64,000 bases of DNA from Chthoniobacterales bacterium (GTDB taxonomy: Bacteria; Verrucomicrobiota; Verrucomicrobiia; Chthoniobacterales; UBA10450). Every line of letters starts with the position of its first letter. The first letter of the stretch is position 1. A program made the position numbers and the translations under genes. The stretch lies in contig JACDGS010000018.1 in the NCBI GenBank assembly GCA_013821455.1, positions 1 through 64,000 on the forward strand, read 5' to 3'. The notes under the pieces were generated by a model. The model had not been told where the DNA came from and ran no database searches. It worked only from the letters and a program-made list of their open reading frames with translations. Of this stretch, positions 41,002-51,596 are shown one piece after another.

Positions 41002-44000
41002 TTAGGCCTTTCGGCCGCAGCAGTTCTTGAATTTCTTTCCGCTGCCGCAGGGACACGGATCGTTGCGGCCGACCTTCGGCATTTCGCGGCGCACGGGAGT
41101 GAGCTCCAATTTCACCTCGGAGCCGTTGCCGTTGCTTTCGCTTTGACCGTTCGACTCGTGGCCGATCCGCTCCGGACGACGGCCTGGCACCGGACCGTTG
41201 GCGGTCGGAGCGGTGGGTGTTTGTTCGCGCATGAGGAATTGTGGAAGCGTGGAGAGAAAAGTTTCGAAGGCCTGCAAATTCGAGGTGCTGCGGAAGAGGT
41301 TGTGCAGCACTTCGTTTTTAATGTTCGCCATCAAATCGACGAACATGTCGAAGGCTTCGGTCTTGTATTCGATGAGCGGATCCTTCTGCGCGTAGCCGCG
41401 GAGATGCACGCCTTCGCGCAGCGCATCCATCGCGTAGAGGTGCTCCTGCCAAAGGCGGTCGATGGCGTTGAGAATGATGTAACGCTCGAGGTTTTTGACC
41501 GCGCTCGGTTCTTCGTGACTGGACTTGCGCTCGTAGGCTTCAGTGATTTTCGCGACGAGGAACTGCGCGTTTTCGTCGGGGGTGCGGGTTTCAAATTCGG
41601 CGCGCTCTTTCGTTAGGCCGAGCGGGAAAGTGGTGTTGACCCAGTGGATGAGACCGGAATAATTCTGCTCCTCGTTAGGCACGCCGCTGCCGAGATACTC
41701 TTTCACCTTCGCCGGCACAGCTTCGTTAATGACTTCGAAAACCAGTTTGCGCGGGTCTTCGCTGTCGATGACTTCGTTGCGATAGGTGTAAACAACCTCG
41801 CGCTGATTGTTCATCACGTCGTCGTAATCGAGGGTGCGTTTGCGCGCGAGGTAGTTGCGTTGTTCGACGCGTTTCTGCGCGGTCTCGACGGATTTGTTGA
41901 GCCAGCGATGCTCGAGTTCCTGGCCTTCTTCGAGGCCGAAACGCTCCATGATTTTGGTCATGCGATCGGCGGCGCCGAAGTTGCGCATGAGGTCGTCTTC
42001 GAAGCTGACGTAGAAACGCGTCGCGCCCGGGTCGCCCTGGCGCGCGCAACGACCGCGAAGCTGGCGATCGATGCGTCGCGACTCGTGGCGCTCGGTGCCG
42101 ATGACGTAAAGACCGCCGACGCCGGGAACGCCTTGGCCAAGCTTAATGTCGGTCCCGCGACCCGCCATGTTGGTGGAAATAGTGACGGTCCCCGGCTGAC
42201 CAGCGCGCTGCACGATCTCGGCTTCCTGCCGGTGATATTTTGCGTTGAGGACGTTGTGCGGAATTTTTTCGCGCTTGAGCATGCGGCTGAGCAACTCGGA
42301 TGCTTCGACGCTCACTGTGCCGACTAGGACAGGCTGCGACGCAGCGTGGCGCTCACGGATTTCCTTGATGACCGCGTTGTATTTTTCGCGGCGCGTTTTG
42401 TAGATGTGGTCGTTGGCGTCTTTGCGCACGACCGGGCGATTGGTTGGGATGACGGCGACGTCGAGTTTGTAGATGTCGTGGAATTCATTCGCCTCGGTTT
42501 CGGCGGTGCCGGTCATGCCCGCGAGCTTGTGATAGAGGCGGAAATAATTTTGGATCGTGATCGTGGCGAGCGTCTGCGTTTCGCGATCGATCTGGACGCC
42601 TTCTTTCGCTTCGACGGCTTGATGCAACCCGTCGCTCCAACGCCGGCCCGGCATTTTGCGGCCGGTAAATTCATCGACGATAACGACCTTATTTTCCTCG
42701 ACGACATAAGCGACATCCTTCTCGAAAAGGCAATAGGCGCGGAGGAGTTGCGAGATGTTGTGAATCTCCTCGGCTCGCTTGTCGCACTGCTCTTGCAGAT
42801 CGTTTTTGAGTTTGTCTTTCTCTTCGTCGGAGATCGTGCGGTTGAGATCGATATCGGTGAACTCACTGATCAAATCCGGCAGGACGAAGGAATCGGGGTC
42901 GCCCGGATTTAGGTAAGCGCGACCCTGTTCGGAGAGATCGGCTTCGTGCGATTTCTCGTCCATGGTGAAGAAGAGTTCTTCCTTGAGCGCGAAGAGTTCC
43001 TCTTTGCGTGTGTCCTGGTAAAATGAGAGCTCGGCTTTGTCGATCGCTTTGCGCTTCTCCGGATCTTCCATCATGCGCAACAGTTGTTTGTTGCGCGGTT
43101 GACCGAGCTTCACTTTGAACATCAGCAATCCGCCGGTTTCGCTTTCGCCCTTTTCGAACGCTTCCTTCGCTTCGCTGGCGAGACGATTGCAGAGCATGTT
43201 CTGCTTTTTCACGAGCTGATCTACCAATGGCTTCAGCCGATCGTATTGATGGGTCGAGACAGTCGCCGGCCCGCTAATGATGAGCGGCGTGCGCGCTTCA
43301 TCGATCAGGATCGAATCGACCTCATCGACGATGGCGTAGTGATAACCGCGCTGCACTTGCTGCTCGCGCGTGGTGGCCATCCCGTTATCGCGCAGGTAAT
43401 CGAAACCGAACTCGGAATTCGTCCCGTAAGTGATGTCGCAGGCATACTGCGCGCGGCGCAAATCGGGCGGCTGATCATGCTGGATGATGCCCGTCGTTAG
43501 GCCAAGGAAATTGTAGAGCTGGCCCATCCATTCGGCATCGCGGCGCGCGAGGTAATCGTTCACCGTCACGAGATGCGCGCCGCGGCCCGCGAGAGCGTTG
43601 AGATAGAGCGGGAGTGTGGCGACGAGAGTCTTGCCTTCGCCTGTCGCCATCTCGGCGATGCGGCCGCGATGGAGCACGATGCCGCCGACGAGCTGCACGT
43701 CGAAGTGGACCATGTTCCAAGTCATCGGCTGGTCGCAAATGGTAAAAGCTTCCTGCCGCTCGACCAAACGTCGCGCCGCATTTTTCACCACCGCGAAGGC
43801 TTCGGGCAAAATCTCCTCCATCCGCCGCGCCAGCGCGTCCTGATCCTCGATTGCGGTGAGCTCCGCATTCCACGCGGCGGTTTTGGCGCGGAGATCGGCG
43901 TCCGAGAGCGCTTTAAATTGTTCGTCAAAGGCGTTAATCGCGCGCACGATCGGCTGCAGCCGTTTGATCTCGCGCTGATTTTTCGACCCGAGTATTTTCT

Positions 44001-44019
44001 TAAGAATCCAGCTAACCAT
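41002..44019 (-). CDS. secA: Preprotein translocase ATPase SecA
   Basis: The 1005-residue motor drives protein export through SecYEG. Visible features are the Walker A site [15 protein letters not shown], the [15 protein letters not shown] segment, [20 protein letters not shown], the second motor domain [16 protein letters not shown] and [36 protein letters not shown], and the C-terminal zinc-binding [21 protein letters not shown]. It is about 100 residues longer than E. coli SecA, the extra being insertions between the motor segments (residues 290-400) and a Gly/Asn-rich linker before the zinc site. Five iterated words are present. Confidence 0.97.
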   Translation of the reverse strand: MVSWILKKILGSKNQREIKRLQPIVRAINAFDEQFKALSDADLRAKTAAWNAELTAIEDQDALARRMEEILPEAFAVVKNAARRLVERQEAFTICDQPMTWNMVHFDVQLVGGIVLHRGRIAEMATGEGKTLVATLPLYLNALAGRGAHLVTVNDYLARRDAEWMGQLYNFLGLTTGIIQHDQPPDLRRAQYACDITYGTNSEFGFDYLRDNGMATTREQQVQRGYHYAIVDEVDSILIDEARTPLIISGPATVSTHQYDRLKPLVDQLVKKQNMLCNRLASEAKEAFEKGESETGGLLMFKVKLGQPRNKQLLRMMEDPEKRKAIDKAELSFYQDTRKEELFALKEELFFTMDEKSHEADLSEQGRAYLNPGDPDSFVLPDLISEFTDIDLNRTISDEEKDKLKNDLQEQCDKRAEEIHNISQLLRAYCLFEKDVAYVVEENKVVIVDEFTGRKMPGRRWSDGLHQAVEAKEGVQIDRETQTLATITIQNYFRLYHKLAGMTGTAETEANEFHDIYKLDVAVIPTNRPVVRKDANDHIYKTRREKYNAVIKEIRERHAASQPVLVGTVSVEASELLSRMLKREKIPHNVLNAKYHRQEAEIVQRAGQPGTVTISTNMAGRGTDIKLGQGVPGVGGLYVIGTERHESRRIDRQLRGRCARQGDPGATRFYVSFEDDLMRNFGAADRMTKIMERFGLEEGQELEHRWLNKSVETAQKRVEQRNYLARKRTLDYDDVMNNQREVVYTYRNEVIDSEDPRKLVFEVINEAVPAKVKEYLGSGVPNEEQNYSGLIHWVNTTFPLGLTKERAEFETRTPDENAQFLVAKITEAYERKSSHEEPSAVKNLERYIILNAIDRLWQEHLYAMDALREGVHLRGYAQKDPLIEYKTEAFDMFVDLMANIKNEVLHNLFRSTSNLQAFETFLSTLPQFLMREQTPTAPTANGPVPGRRPERIGHESNGQSESNGNGSEVKLELTPVRREMPKVGRNDPCPCGSGKKFKNCCGRKA

Positions 44020-44139
44020 GGGAGCAGCATTATCGACTAGAATCGCCCATGTTCAATCGCTCGCGCCGGTGCGGTCTGCGAGCGCGAGGGCCTTCCGCCT
44101 CCGCGTTGTGCGGGCAGTTTTTCCAGCTAAGCTCGCGCG

Positions 44140-44562
44140 ATGAAGAAGATTGTCTCCACTAAAGATGCCCCGGCCGCAGTCGGCCCTTACTCACAAGCGA
44201 TCCGCGCCGGCTCATTCCTCTTTTGCGCGGGCCAGATTCCGCTCGATCCGCAGACAGGCCAGATTGTTTCCGACGATATTTCCGCCCAGACCAAGCGAGT
44301 TTTGGAAAATGTTTCCGCGGTTTTGCGCGCCGAGAATCTCTCTTTCGGTCATGTGGTAAAGACGACGATTTTCCTCACCGACATAGGTGATTTCCAGACC
44401 GTTAATGAAATCTACGCGACCTACTTCCGCGAAAATCCGCCCGCGCGTTCGACCGTCCAAGTCTCGGCGTTGCCCAAAGGCGCGAAGGTAGAGATTGAAG
44501 TCATCGCGATGGCGAACAAGGGCGACGAAGATCACAAGACCGTCAGCGATACTTCAGGCTAG
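44140..44562 (+). CDS. ridA: RidA-family enamine/imine deaminase
   Basis: The 140-residue protein is of the YjgF/YER057c/UK114 family, which hydrolyses reactive enamines/imines made by PLP enzymes. Motifs: AAVGPYSQAIRAGSFLFCAGQIPLDPQTGQIV, VLENVSAVLRAENLSFGHVVKTTIFLTD, and PPARSTVQVSALPKGAKVEIEVIA with the substrate-binding Arg. The C-terminus is extended by about 14 residues. It is divergent from secA by about 120 bp, which is a likely promoter region, and lies 33 bp before pyrE in the same direction. Confidence 0.94.
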   Translation: MKKIVSTKDAPAAVGPYSQAIRAGSFLFCAGQIPLDPQTGQIVSDDISAQTKRVLENVSAVLRAENLSFGHVVKTTIFLTDIGDFQTVNEIYATYFRENPPARSTVQVSALPKGAKVEIEVIAMANKGDEDHKTVSDTSG

Positions 44563-44595
44563 CACGATGGAAAGCCAAGGCAGCGGCGCAAGGTC

Positions 44596-45162
44596 ATGAG
44601 TGAGGATCTACTGGCATTGTTTCGCCAGACCGGAGCACTTCTGGACGGCCACTTTGTCTTGCGCTCGGGCCTGCACAGCCGGCAATTTTTTCAGTGCGCG
44701 CTGCTTCTTCAGCATACGGACATTGCCGCCACCATCTGCGGGCGTCTCGCCGACGAACTCAGGCGTATCGAATGTGACGCTGTCATTTCGCCAGCGCTTG
44801 GCGGCATCGTCGTCGGGCAGGAAGTCGGCCGCTCGTTAGGCAAACGCCATATTTTTGCCGAGAAAGAGGCGGGCGTTCTGGTCTTGCGCAGAGGTTTTCG
44901 GATCGGGCCGGGCGAGCGTTTCATCGTGGCCGAAGATGTCGTCACCCGCGGGGGCCGCGTGCAGGAAACTATCGACATCGTGCGCCAAAAAGGGGGCGTA
45001 GTCGTTGGTATTGGCGTGATCGTCGATCGCAGCGGCGGCGCGCGTCCTGATTTCGGGTGTCCTTTTGCCAGCTTGATTCAGATGAAGGTCGAGACGTTTC
45101 CGGCGACCGATCTGCCCGCCGACCTCCGCGATCAATCCGCGGTAAAACCCGGAAGCGCGTAA
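44596..45162 (+). CDS. pyrE: Orotate phosphoribosyltransferase
   Basis: The 188-residue enzyme attaches ribose phosphate from PRPP to orotate in pyrimidine synthesis. The PRPP motif is FIVAEDVVTRGGRVQETIDIV; RSGLHSRQFFQCALLL, DAVISPALGGIVVGQEVGRSLG and IFAEKEAGVLVLRRGF are also in place. The length is a little short of E. coli PyrE (213), as in many bacteria with this variant. One iterated word encodes the SLGK residues. The next gene, a large glycosyltransferase fusion, begins 15 bp downstream. Confidence 0.94.
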   Translation: MSEDLLALFRQTGALLDGHFVLRSGLHSRQFFQCALLLQHTDIAATICGRLADELRRIECDAVISPALGGIVVGQEVGRSLGKRHIFAEKEAGVLVLRRGFRIGPGERFIVAEDVVTRGGRVQETIDIVRQKGGVVVGIGVIVDRSGGARPDFGCPFASLIQMKVETFPATDLPADLRDQSAVKPGSA

Positions 45163-45177
45163 CCCGGCGCAACTCGC

Positions 45178-48100
45178 ATGAATCAAAAAATCCTCTGCAT
45201 CGCAGGCGCACATCGCTCCGGCACTTCGATGCTCACGCGCTTGCTGCAAGCGGCTGGGCTGGAGTTGGGTGCAGACGAAGATCTGATGCCCGCAGGCGCG
45301 GATAATCCCGACGGGTTTTGGGAAAACCTTCGCTTCGTTAGGCTGAACGACGAAGTCCTGAACGCCAGCGGAGCGGCCTGGGACCTGCCGCCGCTCGAAG
45401 ACGAGACCTATACGGGAGGGAATTTCCAGGCCGCGCGAGCAAAAGCAGAACTTCTCATCCGGAGTTTTAGCGACTCTTCTCACTGGGGTTGGAAAGACCC
45501 GCGCACTTGTCTCACTCTCCCCTTCTGGCAAGCCCTGCTACCCGAGCTGAAGACAATCATCATCGTCCGAAATCCGCTCGAGGTCGCCTACTCGATGAAC
45601 CGACGCAACGGGACTTCCTACGCACTGGGTTTGCGTCTCTGGGAGATCTACAATCGCCGGCTGCTTGCTCATACCGACCCGAAGGAACGGATCATTACCA
45701 GTTATCAGACCTTCTTCGAAACGCCTGAGACGGAGTTAGAAAGGATCATCACTTTCGCCGGACTTCAGCCTAACGAGACTAAGTCGATCGCAACGATTGT
45801 GACCAGGGATAGGCGCCACACGTCGTTTACTCAGGAACAGTTAATCGACGCGGGGGTTTCCCCCACTGTCATTGCCCTTTACGAGTCTATCATCGGTGGG
45901 ACAAATCTGCCTCCTACCGGATCACTGTCCGCGCCAGATTACCTCGCAGGCGCTCCTAATAAGTTAAATCAAGCTATTCCCGAAGCGGAGACAACCCGGC
46001 GCGAACTGGCCTCTCGTCGTGGCACGGAGATTCGGCATAACGAGCAAATTGCCGAACTAACGGCGGAGAAAACACGCGCTGCCTTAGAGATAGGTCGTCG
46101 TGATGGAAGGATTACAGAGTTACAAACGGCCTACTCTCACTTAGACGAGCTTTTGCAGCGTGAGCAGGCTGGCCGCGACAAACTTCTGTCCGAAATAAAG
46201 AGCCTGAGTCGAGAACTCGTAGTCACGCAACAGGACCATGCGCGAGAAGCGAATGAGTCACAGCGACTCAGAGAGGAGCTGGCTTCGCACCAGGCTAACA
46301 CGTTGAAGGAGTTAGACCAACTCCGAGAGGAGTTGGTCTCCCACCAGGCTAACGCGTCGAAGGAGTTAGACCAACTCCGAGAGGAGCTGGTCTCCCACCA
46401 GGCTAACGCGTCGAAGGAGTTAGACCAACTCCGAGAACGCTTCAACCAAACGAATCAACTCCTGTACAGCAATAGCATCCAACTATCCGAGCGGGAAGCG
46501 GAAGTCACATCTCTTATTGAACGACTTAGAAGACAGTTAGGCGAAACGAAGAAACTCATTCGTTTACTCGATCAAACCGAAACCGCGGCCGACCTACTGC
46601 GGAAGTCACGCCGTTGGATCATGATTAATCCCTTTACTTGGGTAAAGGCTCAACTTACCGGCAAACAGTTTCGAGGCTTCGGCCATCTCGATAAGAATGT
46701 GGAGAAGTATCACGCCTGGCGCGCGGCCCACCCGGAGATTGATAACCTCGATAGCTCTATCGCCGCCCTTCGCTCGCGTTATAACCTGAGAACGCAAGCG
46801 ACCGTAACCTCAGAAACTTCATCTGTTCCGCCTGCACAGCGCGACTATAGACCTGAGCCTCCGGCGAAACCCATCACCTTTCCTGATCACGAGAAGATTG
46901 AAGTTTCGATCATTATCCCCGTCTTTAACCAAATCGATTTCACCCTCGCCTGTCTCGCCTCCATCCAGGAACACTTGGATCAAATTCCAATTGAAGTAGT
47001 CGTAGTGGACGATTGCTCGACTGATCCTACTTCGGAAACCGTGAAGCAGATTAAAGGACTCGTCTATCTTAGAAGCGAAACTAACTGTGGTTTTATCGCT
47101 TCCTGTAACTTTGGAGCGAGTAAGGCGCGTGGCGCCTACCTTGTTTTCCTTAACAACGACACGGTCGTAACTCCTAACTGGCTCGCAGAGTTGCACGAGA
47201 CTCTTGACTCAGTCCCTAAGGCTGGCTTGGTGGGGTCCAAACTTGTCTATCCCGATGGGCGTTTGCAGGAGGCCGGAGGCATCATCTGGCGCGACGCCTC
47301 CGGTTGGAATCGCGGCAAGTTCCAGGACCCTGAGAAACCGGAGTACAACTTCCTGCGTGAGGTGGACTACTGTTCGGCCGCCAGCGTGATGATTCCTAAG
47401 TCACTCTTCGAGTCACTAGGCGGTTTCGATTCCAAATATTCTCCGGCTTATTACGAGGATACGGATCTCGCCTTCAAGGTAAGAGCGTCCGGGCGAAAAG
47501 TCTTATATCAGCCTCTGAGCAAAGTTATCCACTACGAAGGGATCACGAGTGGGACCGACATCTCTGCTGGTGCTAAGAAATATCAGGAAGTAAATCGAAA
47601 CACCTTCGCCACGACTTGGGACGCAGTCCTTGCCGAAAAGCCCGCGAATGGTGAACTCGCCCTCTGGGAACACTTACCCCCGGGAGCGAAGCGTATTCTC
47701 GTGATCGACCATCATCTGCCCATGCCCGATCGCGACTCAGGATCGCTCCGCATGTTTCAAATCCTGAAGATCCTTTATCGTCTCGGGCACAGAGTTACCT
47801 TTCTCCCCGATAACCTCGCCGATATTCCACCTTACGGAGACAATCTCAGGAGAGTGGGTATCGAAGTCGTTTACCACCCTTACATAAATAGCGCGCGCAG
47901 CTATCTCGAAGAGCATGGCGCTATCTTCGATGTCGTTATCCTAAGCCGTTGTGACTTCGCCCGGAAGCATGTCCCGGACGTTCGTCGTTACGCGCCCCTC
48001 AGCTATCTGATCTTTGATACGGTGGACTTACATTTCCTTAGAATCGATCGCGAAGCTCTTCTCACCCGGGATGCCGGGATCGAACAGGAAGCCCGCCGAA

Positions 48101-48840
48101 AAGAGGAGATGGAGTTAGCCTTGGTTGACCAATGCGACGAGACCTGGTTGGTCAGCGAAGTAGAAGCAGAGTTACTCCGCCAGAAACGGCCGGCCAAGAA
48201 ATTCAGCATCGTCTCCAACATTGTCGATGTGCCAGGATCCGCCACGCCCTTTTCTCTGCGCCGTGACTTTCTCTTCATCGGAAGTTTTCAACATCCCCCA
48301 AACATTGATGCCGTGATCTGGTTCACGCGGGAAATCTATCCGCAAGTAAGACAAAGTCTCCCCGGGGTCAGGTTCTACATTATCGGTGATAAAGCGCCTC
48401 CAGATGTAATCGCGCTGGCGGACGAGAATATTATCCTGACTGGTTTGCAGCCGGACGTGTCTCTCTACTTCAACAGCGTAAGACTCTCGGTTGCTCCGTT
48501 GCGTTTCGGCGCGGGTGTCAAAGGTAAGATTAATCAAAGCATGGCTTATGGTGTCCCGGTGGTCGCGACCTCACTGGCCGTAGAAGGAATGGGCCTGACC
48601 GACCGGACGGATGCTTTGATCGCAGATGATCCCCAGACTTTTGCCGAAGCACTTATAGAAGTGTACGAAACGGAAGAGCTATGGGGCCGTCTTTCCGCGC
48701 ATGGAACTCGCGTAGCTCGCGAGCGCTACTCGCCGGAAGTAGCGCAGGCCACTCTGGCGCGGCTCTTCCAGGAAACGCCCGAGACCGATCGCCGCATTGC
48801 CGGCGTCGAAGTGGCTCATAACTTGGTTCACGCTTCCTGA
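45178..48840 (+). CDS. Multidomain sulfotransferase / GT2 / GT4 surface-glycan protein
   Basis: The 1220-residue protein seems to combine three enzymes. Residues 1-215 are a sulfotransferase: ILCIAGAHRSGTSMLTRLL is the PAPS 5'-phosphosulfate loop and TIIIVRNPLEVAYSMNRR the 3'-phosphate site. Residues about 270-460 are a coiled coil with a perfect tandem repeat. Residues 575-800 are a GT2 domain (SIIIPVFNQIDFTLACLASI, VVVDDCSTDPTSE, LVFLNNDTVVTPNWL, YYEDTDLAFKVRASG). Residues 840-1210 are a GT4-like domain (VIDHHLPMPDRDSGSLRM ... APLRFGAGVKGKINQSMAYGVPVVAT). No membrane segment is seen. It probably builds and sulfates a surface glycan; sulfation is inference. Confidence 0.8.
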   Translation: MNQKILCIAGAHRSGTSMLTRLLQAAGLELGADEDLMPAGADNPDGFWENLRFVRLNDEVLNASGAAWDLPPLEDETYTGGNFQAARAKAELLIRSFSDSSHWGWKDPRTCLTLPFWQALLPELKTIIIVRNPLEVAYSMNRRNGTSYALGLRLWEIYNRRLLAHTDPKERIITSYQTFFETPETELERIITFAGLQPNETKSIATIVTRDRRHTSFTQEQLIDAGVSPTVIALYESIIGGTNLPPTGSLSAPDYLAGAPNKLNQAIPEAETTRRELASRRGTEIRHNEQIAELTAEKTRAALEIGRRDGRITELQTAYSHLDELLQREQAGRDKLLSEIKSLSRELVVTQQDHAREANESQRLREELASHQANTLKELDQLREELVSHQANASKELDQLREELVSHQANASKELDQLRERFNQTNQLLYSNSIQLSEREAEVTSLIERLRRQLGETKKLIRLLDQTETAADLLRKSRRWIMINPFTWVKAQLTGKQFRGFGHLDKNVEKYHAWRAAHPEIDNLDSSIAALRSRYNLRTQATVTSETSSVPPAQRDYRPEPPAKPITFPDHEKIEVSIIIPVFNQIDFTLACLASIQEHLDQIPIEVVVVDDCSTDPTSETVKQIKGLVYLRSETNCGFIASCNFGASKARGAYLVFLNNDTVVTPNWLAELHETLDSVPKAGLVGSKLVYPDGRLQEAGGIIWRDASGWNRGKFQDPEKPEYNFLREVDYCSAASVMIPKSLFESLGGFDSKYSPAYYEDTDLAFKVRASGRKVLYQPLSKVIHYEGITSGTDISAGAKKYQEVNRNTFATTWDAVLAEKPANGELALWEHLPPGAKRILVIDHHLPMPDRDSGSLRMFQILKILYRLGHRVTFLPDNLADIPPYGDNLRRVGIEVVYHPYINSARSYLEEHGAIFDVVILSRCDFARKHVPDVRRYAPLSYLIFDTVDLHFLRIDREALLTRDAGIEQEARRKEEMELALVDQCDETWLVSEVEAELLRQKRPAKKFSIVSNIVDVPGSATPFSLRRDFLFIGSFQHPPNIDAVIWFTREIYPQVRQSLPGVRFYIIGDKAPPDVIALADENIILTGLQPDVSLYFNSVRLSVAPLRFGAGVKGKINQSMAYGVPVVATSLAVEGMGLTDRTDALIADDPQTFAEALIEVYETEELWGRLSAHGTRVARERYSPEVAQATLARLFQETPETDRRIAGVEVAHNLVHAS
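46267..46437 (+). repeat. 54-bp tandem repeat coding for a coiled coil
   Basis: Three consecutive 54-bp units encode LREELxSHQANxxKELDQ, 18 residues each, with units 2 and 3 nearly identical at DNA level and unit 1 about 90% similar; a fourth is cut off after nine bases. The unit length and near identity point to recent slippage or unequal crossing over within the coiled-coil linker of the fusion protein. Confidence 0.92.
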
Positions 48841-49007
48841 TGAAGTTCGACCTTGGCGGAGCGAAGAATAGACCTACACCTCTAGGAATGGCTCTCGTTA
48901 GGTGCCGGATCGAAGTCTGCGGTTGGTGTAGCGATGGCTATCACGCAGGGCGTGGAAGGCCCGCAAGGGCATGACTCTTAAGCGTTGCCGCTTGCTCGAG
49001 ACTTATC

Positions 49008-51596
49008 ATGGAAGAGCCAGCAGCTGAGGCTATCACTCCACAGACAGAGGCGACAGCGTCATTAACGTCCAAAGTCGGGTGCACGCCGACTTGCGTCCTT
49101 TGGCATCTGACCCTCCTTGCCCTGGGGGTTAAGAGCATCATCCTTATCGCCGACCCTAACCCGCAGTTTTTTCTGGGAGACTCGGCGAGCTACTTAAACA
49201 GCGCTCTTACTGGCTGGATTCCGCCGGACAGGTCCTATCTTTACGGATACGTTATCCGCTGGCTTTGCGTCGGCAGCGGTTCGCTCTTTTCCCTCTTGGT
49301 TGTGCAAACACTGGCTAGCTCACTGTCGGCCGGTATTCTGGGATGGAGCTTACGACGCTTTCTGCAAATACCGGGAGCGGTCGCGATCGTGGTAACTATC
49401 GCCTACGCACTCGAACCGCTCCAACTGATGTACGATCGCTTTGTCATGGCAGAGAGCTTCTCGCTCTGCGCCGCGATGGTTTTCATTAGTTGCCTCTTAG
49501 TTTTCATCGACACTGGAAAACGCCGCTTTCTGGTTTTCGCCAGCTTTGCAGGCATCGTTAGTGTCGCGTTCCGCATTTCATTTCTTCCACCGGTAACTGC
49601 TCTTTCCTTCGCAGCACCTATTCTGCGTTTCTTTTGGACTGACTCCGAACGGCGGCTGAGACATGCGCGAGTCAAGGCGCTGTTGATCTCAATGGCAGTG
49701 ATAACACTAAGTTACTTCGCCTTTCATACCAGTTACAAGCTGCTCACCGGTAAGGTATCTGGAGCGCCTCCGGCCTATCAATACGCCGACGGTCTCTCAC
49801 TCCTATCCTCCTGGTGCCCCATCCTACAGCTAACAGATTTACCGGCCACGGGAGTTTCCGATCACATCTTTGATGGGACTTATCCACGAACGTTCGAAAA
49901 CCGGCGCGGACAACGCTGGATGGTGGGCGGAATAGTGGAGGCACTTCATCGCGCTTATCCTGACTCACTGCAGGCTAATGTCGTGGCGAAAAGGATAGCG
50001 ATGCAAATACTACGGCGAGATCCTATGGATGTAGCGGGACTTGCTTTTCACACCTATTGTCGTGGCTGGCGGCGCGACGTGATCAAGGGCTGCATCAGCG
50101 AAGATACCGGAAATCGTGTTATTCCGCCCGAGCTCGTCCAAATCGCCGAGAGGCGCTTTCACATTGCAGCCGCCGATATGCCAACTCGCCGCACCCTAAC
50201 GAAATCGTATTTTGGTCGAGCGATAGCATGGTATCGGGTTCTTTTGCTTACTCCATTCCTGCTCATGGTCGGGGCTGCTTTTGCGCATGGGAACAAACGG
50301 ATGTTTATTATCTTCATGTCTATTTATTCCCTGACTGTTTTACTGACAGCGATGGGACTGGCGGTGGATAATTCCATCCGCTATCTGCATCCGCTTAGCT
50401 GGGCCCTTTTTGCCTTTGCGGCTTATTGCCTATCACTTCTCGCCCCGAAGATACGCAGTCGCTTTTCGAGAGCCACGCCAGCACTAGGATTAGCGCTGCT
50501 GGCTGGATGCTTCTTTGGAATGAGTCATTCCACCATGGCCGCGGTTGGCTCAAAAGGACTATATGTCACTGACGGCGTGCTGATGAGAAAAGGTAAACCC
50601 TACCTTGGCATTGGCGCGAACTACAATAGTCTTTTTGGTCAGCTACTCAAAGACAAGGATAATAACTCTTCTCTGGCGAAGCTGGCCGAACTGGCTAAGG
50701 CTGGAATTCCTTTTGTTCGCTTTCGTGCCTGTGGTTTCGGACCCGAGAACCAGCAGCTCTATCTTCAAGACCGCGCGGAATATTTCCGCAGGATGGACCA
50801 AGTGGTGCGGGCCGCGGAACAGAATAACATAGGTCTTATCCCATCGCTGTTTTGGCGGTTGGCCACGGTGTCGGAAACACTTGGCGAGAGCCGAGACCAG
50901 TTAGGCAACCCAAATAGCAAATCCAATCAGTTCATTCGCCAATACACTAAGGAAATAGTCGGACGCTATAATGATTCGCCGGCGATCTGGGGGTGGGAGT
51001 TTGGCAATGAAGCCAACCTCGGAGTTGACCTGCACAAGGGTGGCCGCCGATCTGGTATATTGGGAGGTGCTAACAGTGAGCTTAGCTCGGCACAATTGCG
51101 CGTTCCTTTCACCACCTTTGCGCAGACAGTTAGAAGCATTGATCCTTCGCGGATCATCGATACGGGCACGACTCGGTCGCGTCCCGCTGCCTGGCACATG
51201 GCTCGTGGTCAGAACGGATCTGATAATGCAGAGCAATCCTTTTCAGCATTACTTACCCTTACCCCAGACCCCATCGATGTGATCTCCGTACACGTCTATG
51301 AGAAAGCGAAGGGGACTTATCCCGGCGCGAATAGCATTGCTGGCATCCTATCTGATCTCAATAGGTCCGCGGCTGCTGCCCGCAAGCCTTTGTTCTTAGG
51401 TGAATTTCCGACACGCGAGCCGGCGCAAGCTCAGGAATTCATCCAGGCGATCGAGGCCGCCCGCGTGCCTCTTTCGGCTTTCTGGGTGTTTGACCTTCCC
51501 GCGCAGGAAGCCACCATGAATGTAAGCTTTACCAACCAGCGCGCCTTTGTCTTCGACATGATCGCAAAGGCTAACCAAGCATTACAAAGCCGCTAA
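49008..51596 (+). CDS. Membrane GT-C-like domain fused to a GH5-like glycosidase
   Basis: The 862-residue protein has an N-terminal half with about ten hydrophobic helices (starting VLWHLTLLALGVKSIILIA, then GDSASYLNSALTGW, SLLVVQTLASSLSAGILGW), the layout of a GT-C glycosyltransferase that uses lipid-linked sugars. From about residue 520 a GH5-type barrel follows: VTDGVLMRKGKPYLGIGANY, WGWEFGNEANLGVDLH (acid/base Glu near 667), VISVHVYEKAKG and KPLFLGEFPTREP (nucleophile Glu near 798). The predicted topology puts the glycosidase outside the membrane. It might trim or transfer the glycan made by its neighbours. The fusion is unusual to me. Confidence 0.72.
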   Translation: MEEPAAEAITPQTEATASLTSKVGCTPTCVLWHLTLLALGVKSIILIADPNPQFFLGDSASYLNSALTGWIPPDRSYLYGYVIRWLCVGSGSLFSLLVVQTLASSLSAGILGWSLRRFLQIPGAVAIVVTIAYALEPLQLMYDRFVMAESFSLCAAMVFISCLLVFIDTGKRRFLVFASFAGIVSVAFRISFLPPVTALSFAAPILRFFWTDSERRLRHARVKALLISMAVITLSYFAFHTSYKLLTGKVSGAPPAYQYADGLSLLSSWCPILQLTDLPATGVSDHIFDGTYPRTFENRRGQRWMVGGIVEALHRAYPDSLQANVVAKRIAMQILRRDPMDVAGLAFHTYCRGWRRDVIKGCISEDTGNRVIPPELVQIAERRFHIAAADMPTRRTLTKSYFGRAIAWYRVLLLTPFLLMVGAAFAHGNKRMFIIFMSIYSLTVLLTAMGLAVDNSIRYLHPLSWALFAFAAYCLSLLAPKIRSRFSRATPALGLALLAGCFFGMSHSTMAAVGSKGLYVTDGVLMRKGKPYLGIGANYNSLFGQLLKDKDNNSSLAKLAELAKAGIPFVRFRACGFGPENQQLYLQDRAEYFRRMDQVVRAAEQNNIGLIPSLFWRLATVSETLGESRDQLGNPNSKSNQFIRQYTKEIVGRYNDSPAIWGWEFGNEANLGVDLHKGGRRSGILGGANSELSSAQLRVPFTTFAQTVRSIDPSRIIDTGTTRSRPAAWHMARGQNGSDNAEQSFSALLTLTPDPIDVISVHVYEKAKGTYPGANSIAGILSDLNRSAAAARKPLFLGEFPTREPAQAQEFIQAIEAARVPLSAFWVFDLPAQEATMNVSFTNQRAFVFDMIAKANQALQSR

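Noticed and set aside
41644-42327. Plus-strand ORF of 227 aa inside secA
   Set aside because: Antisense to a highly conserved portion of secA; shadow.
7454-45000. Every GTTAGGC/GCCTAAC as an integron attC site
   Set aside because: The cores lie inside conserved genes in any frame, without the paired core at a proper distance, and with no cassette-like ORF. They are explained by the genome-wide 9-mer.
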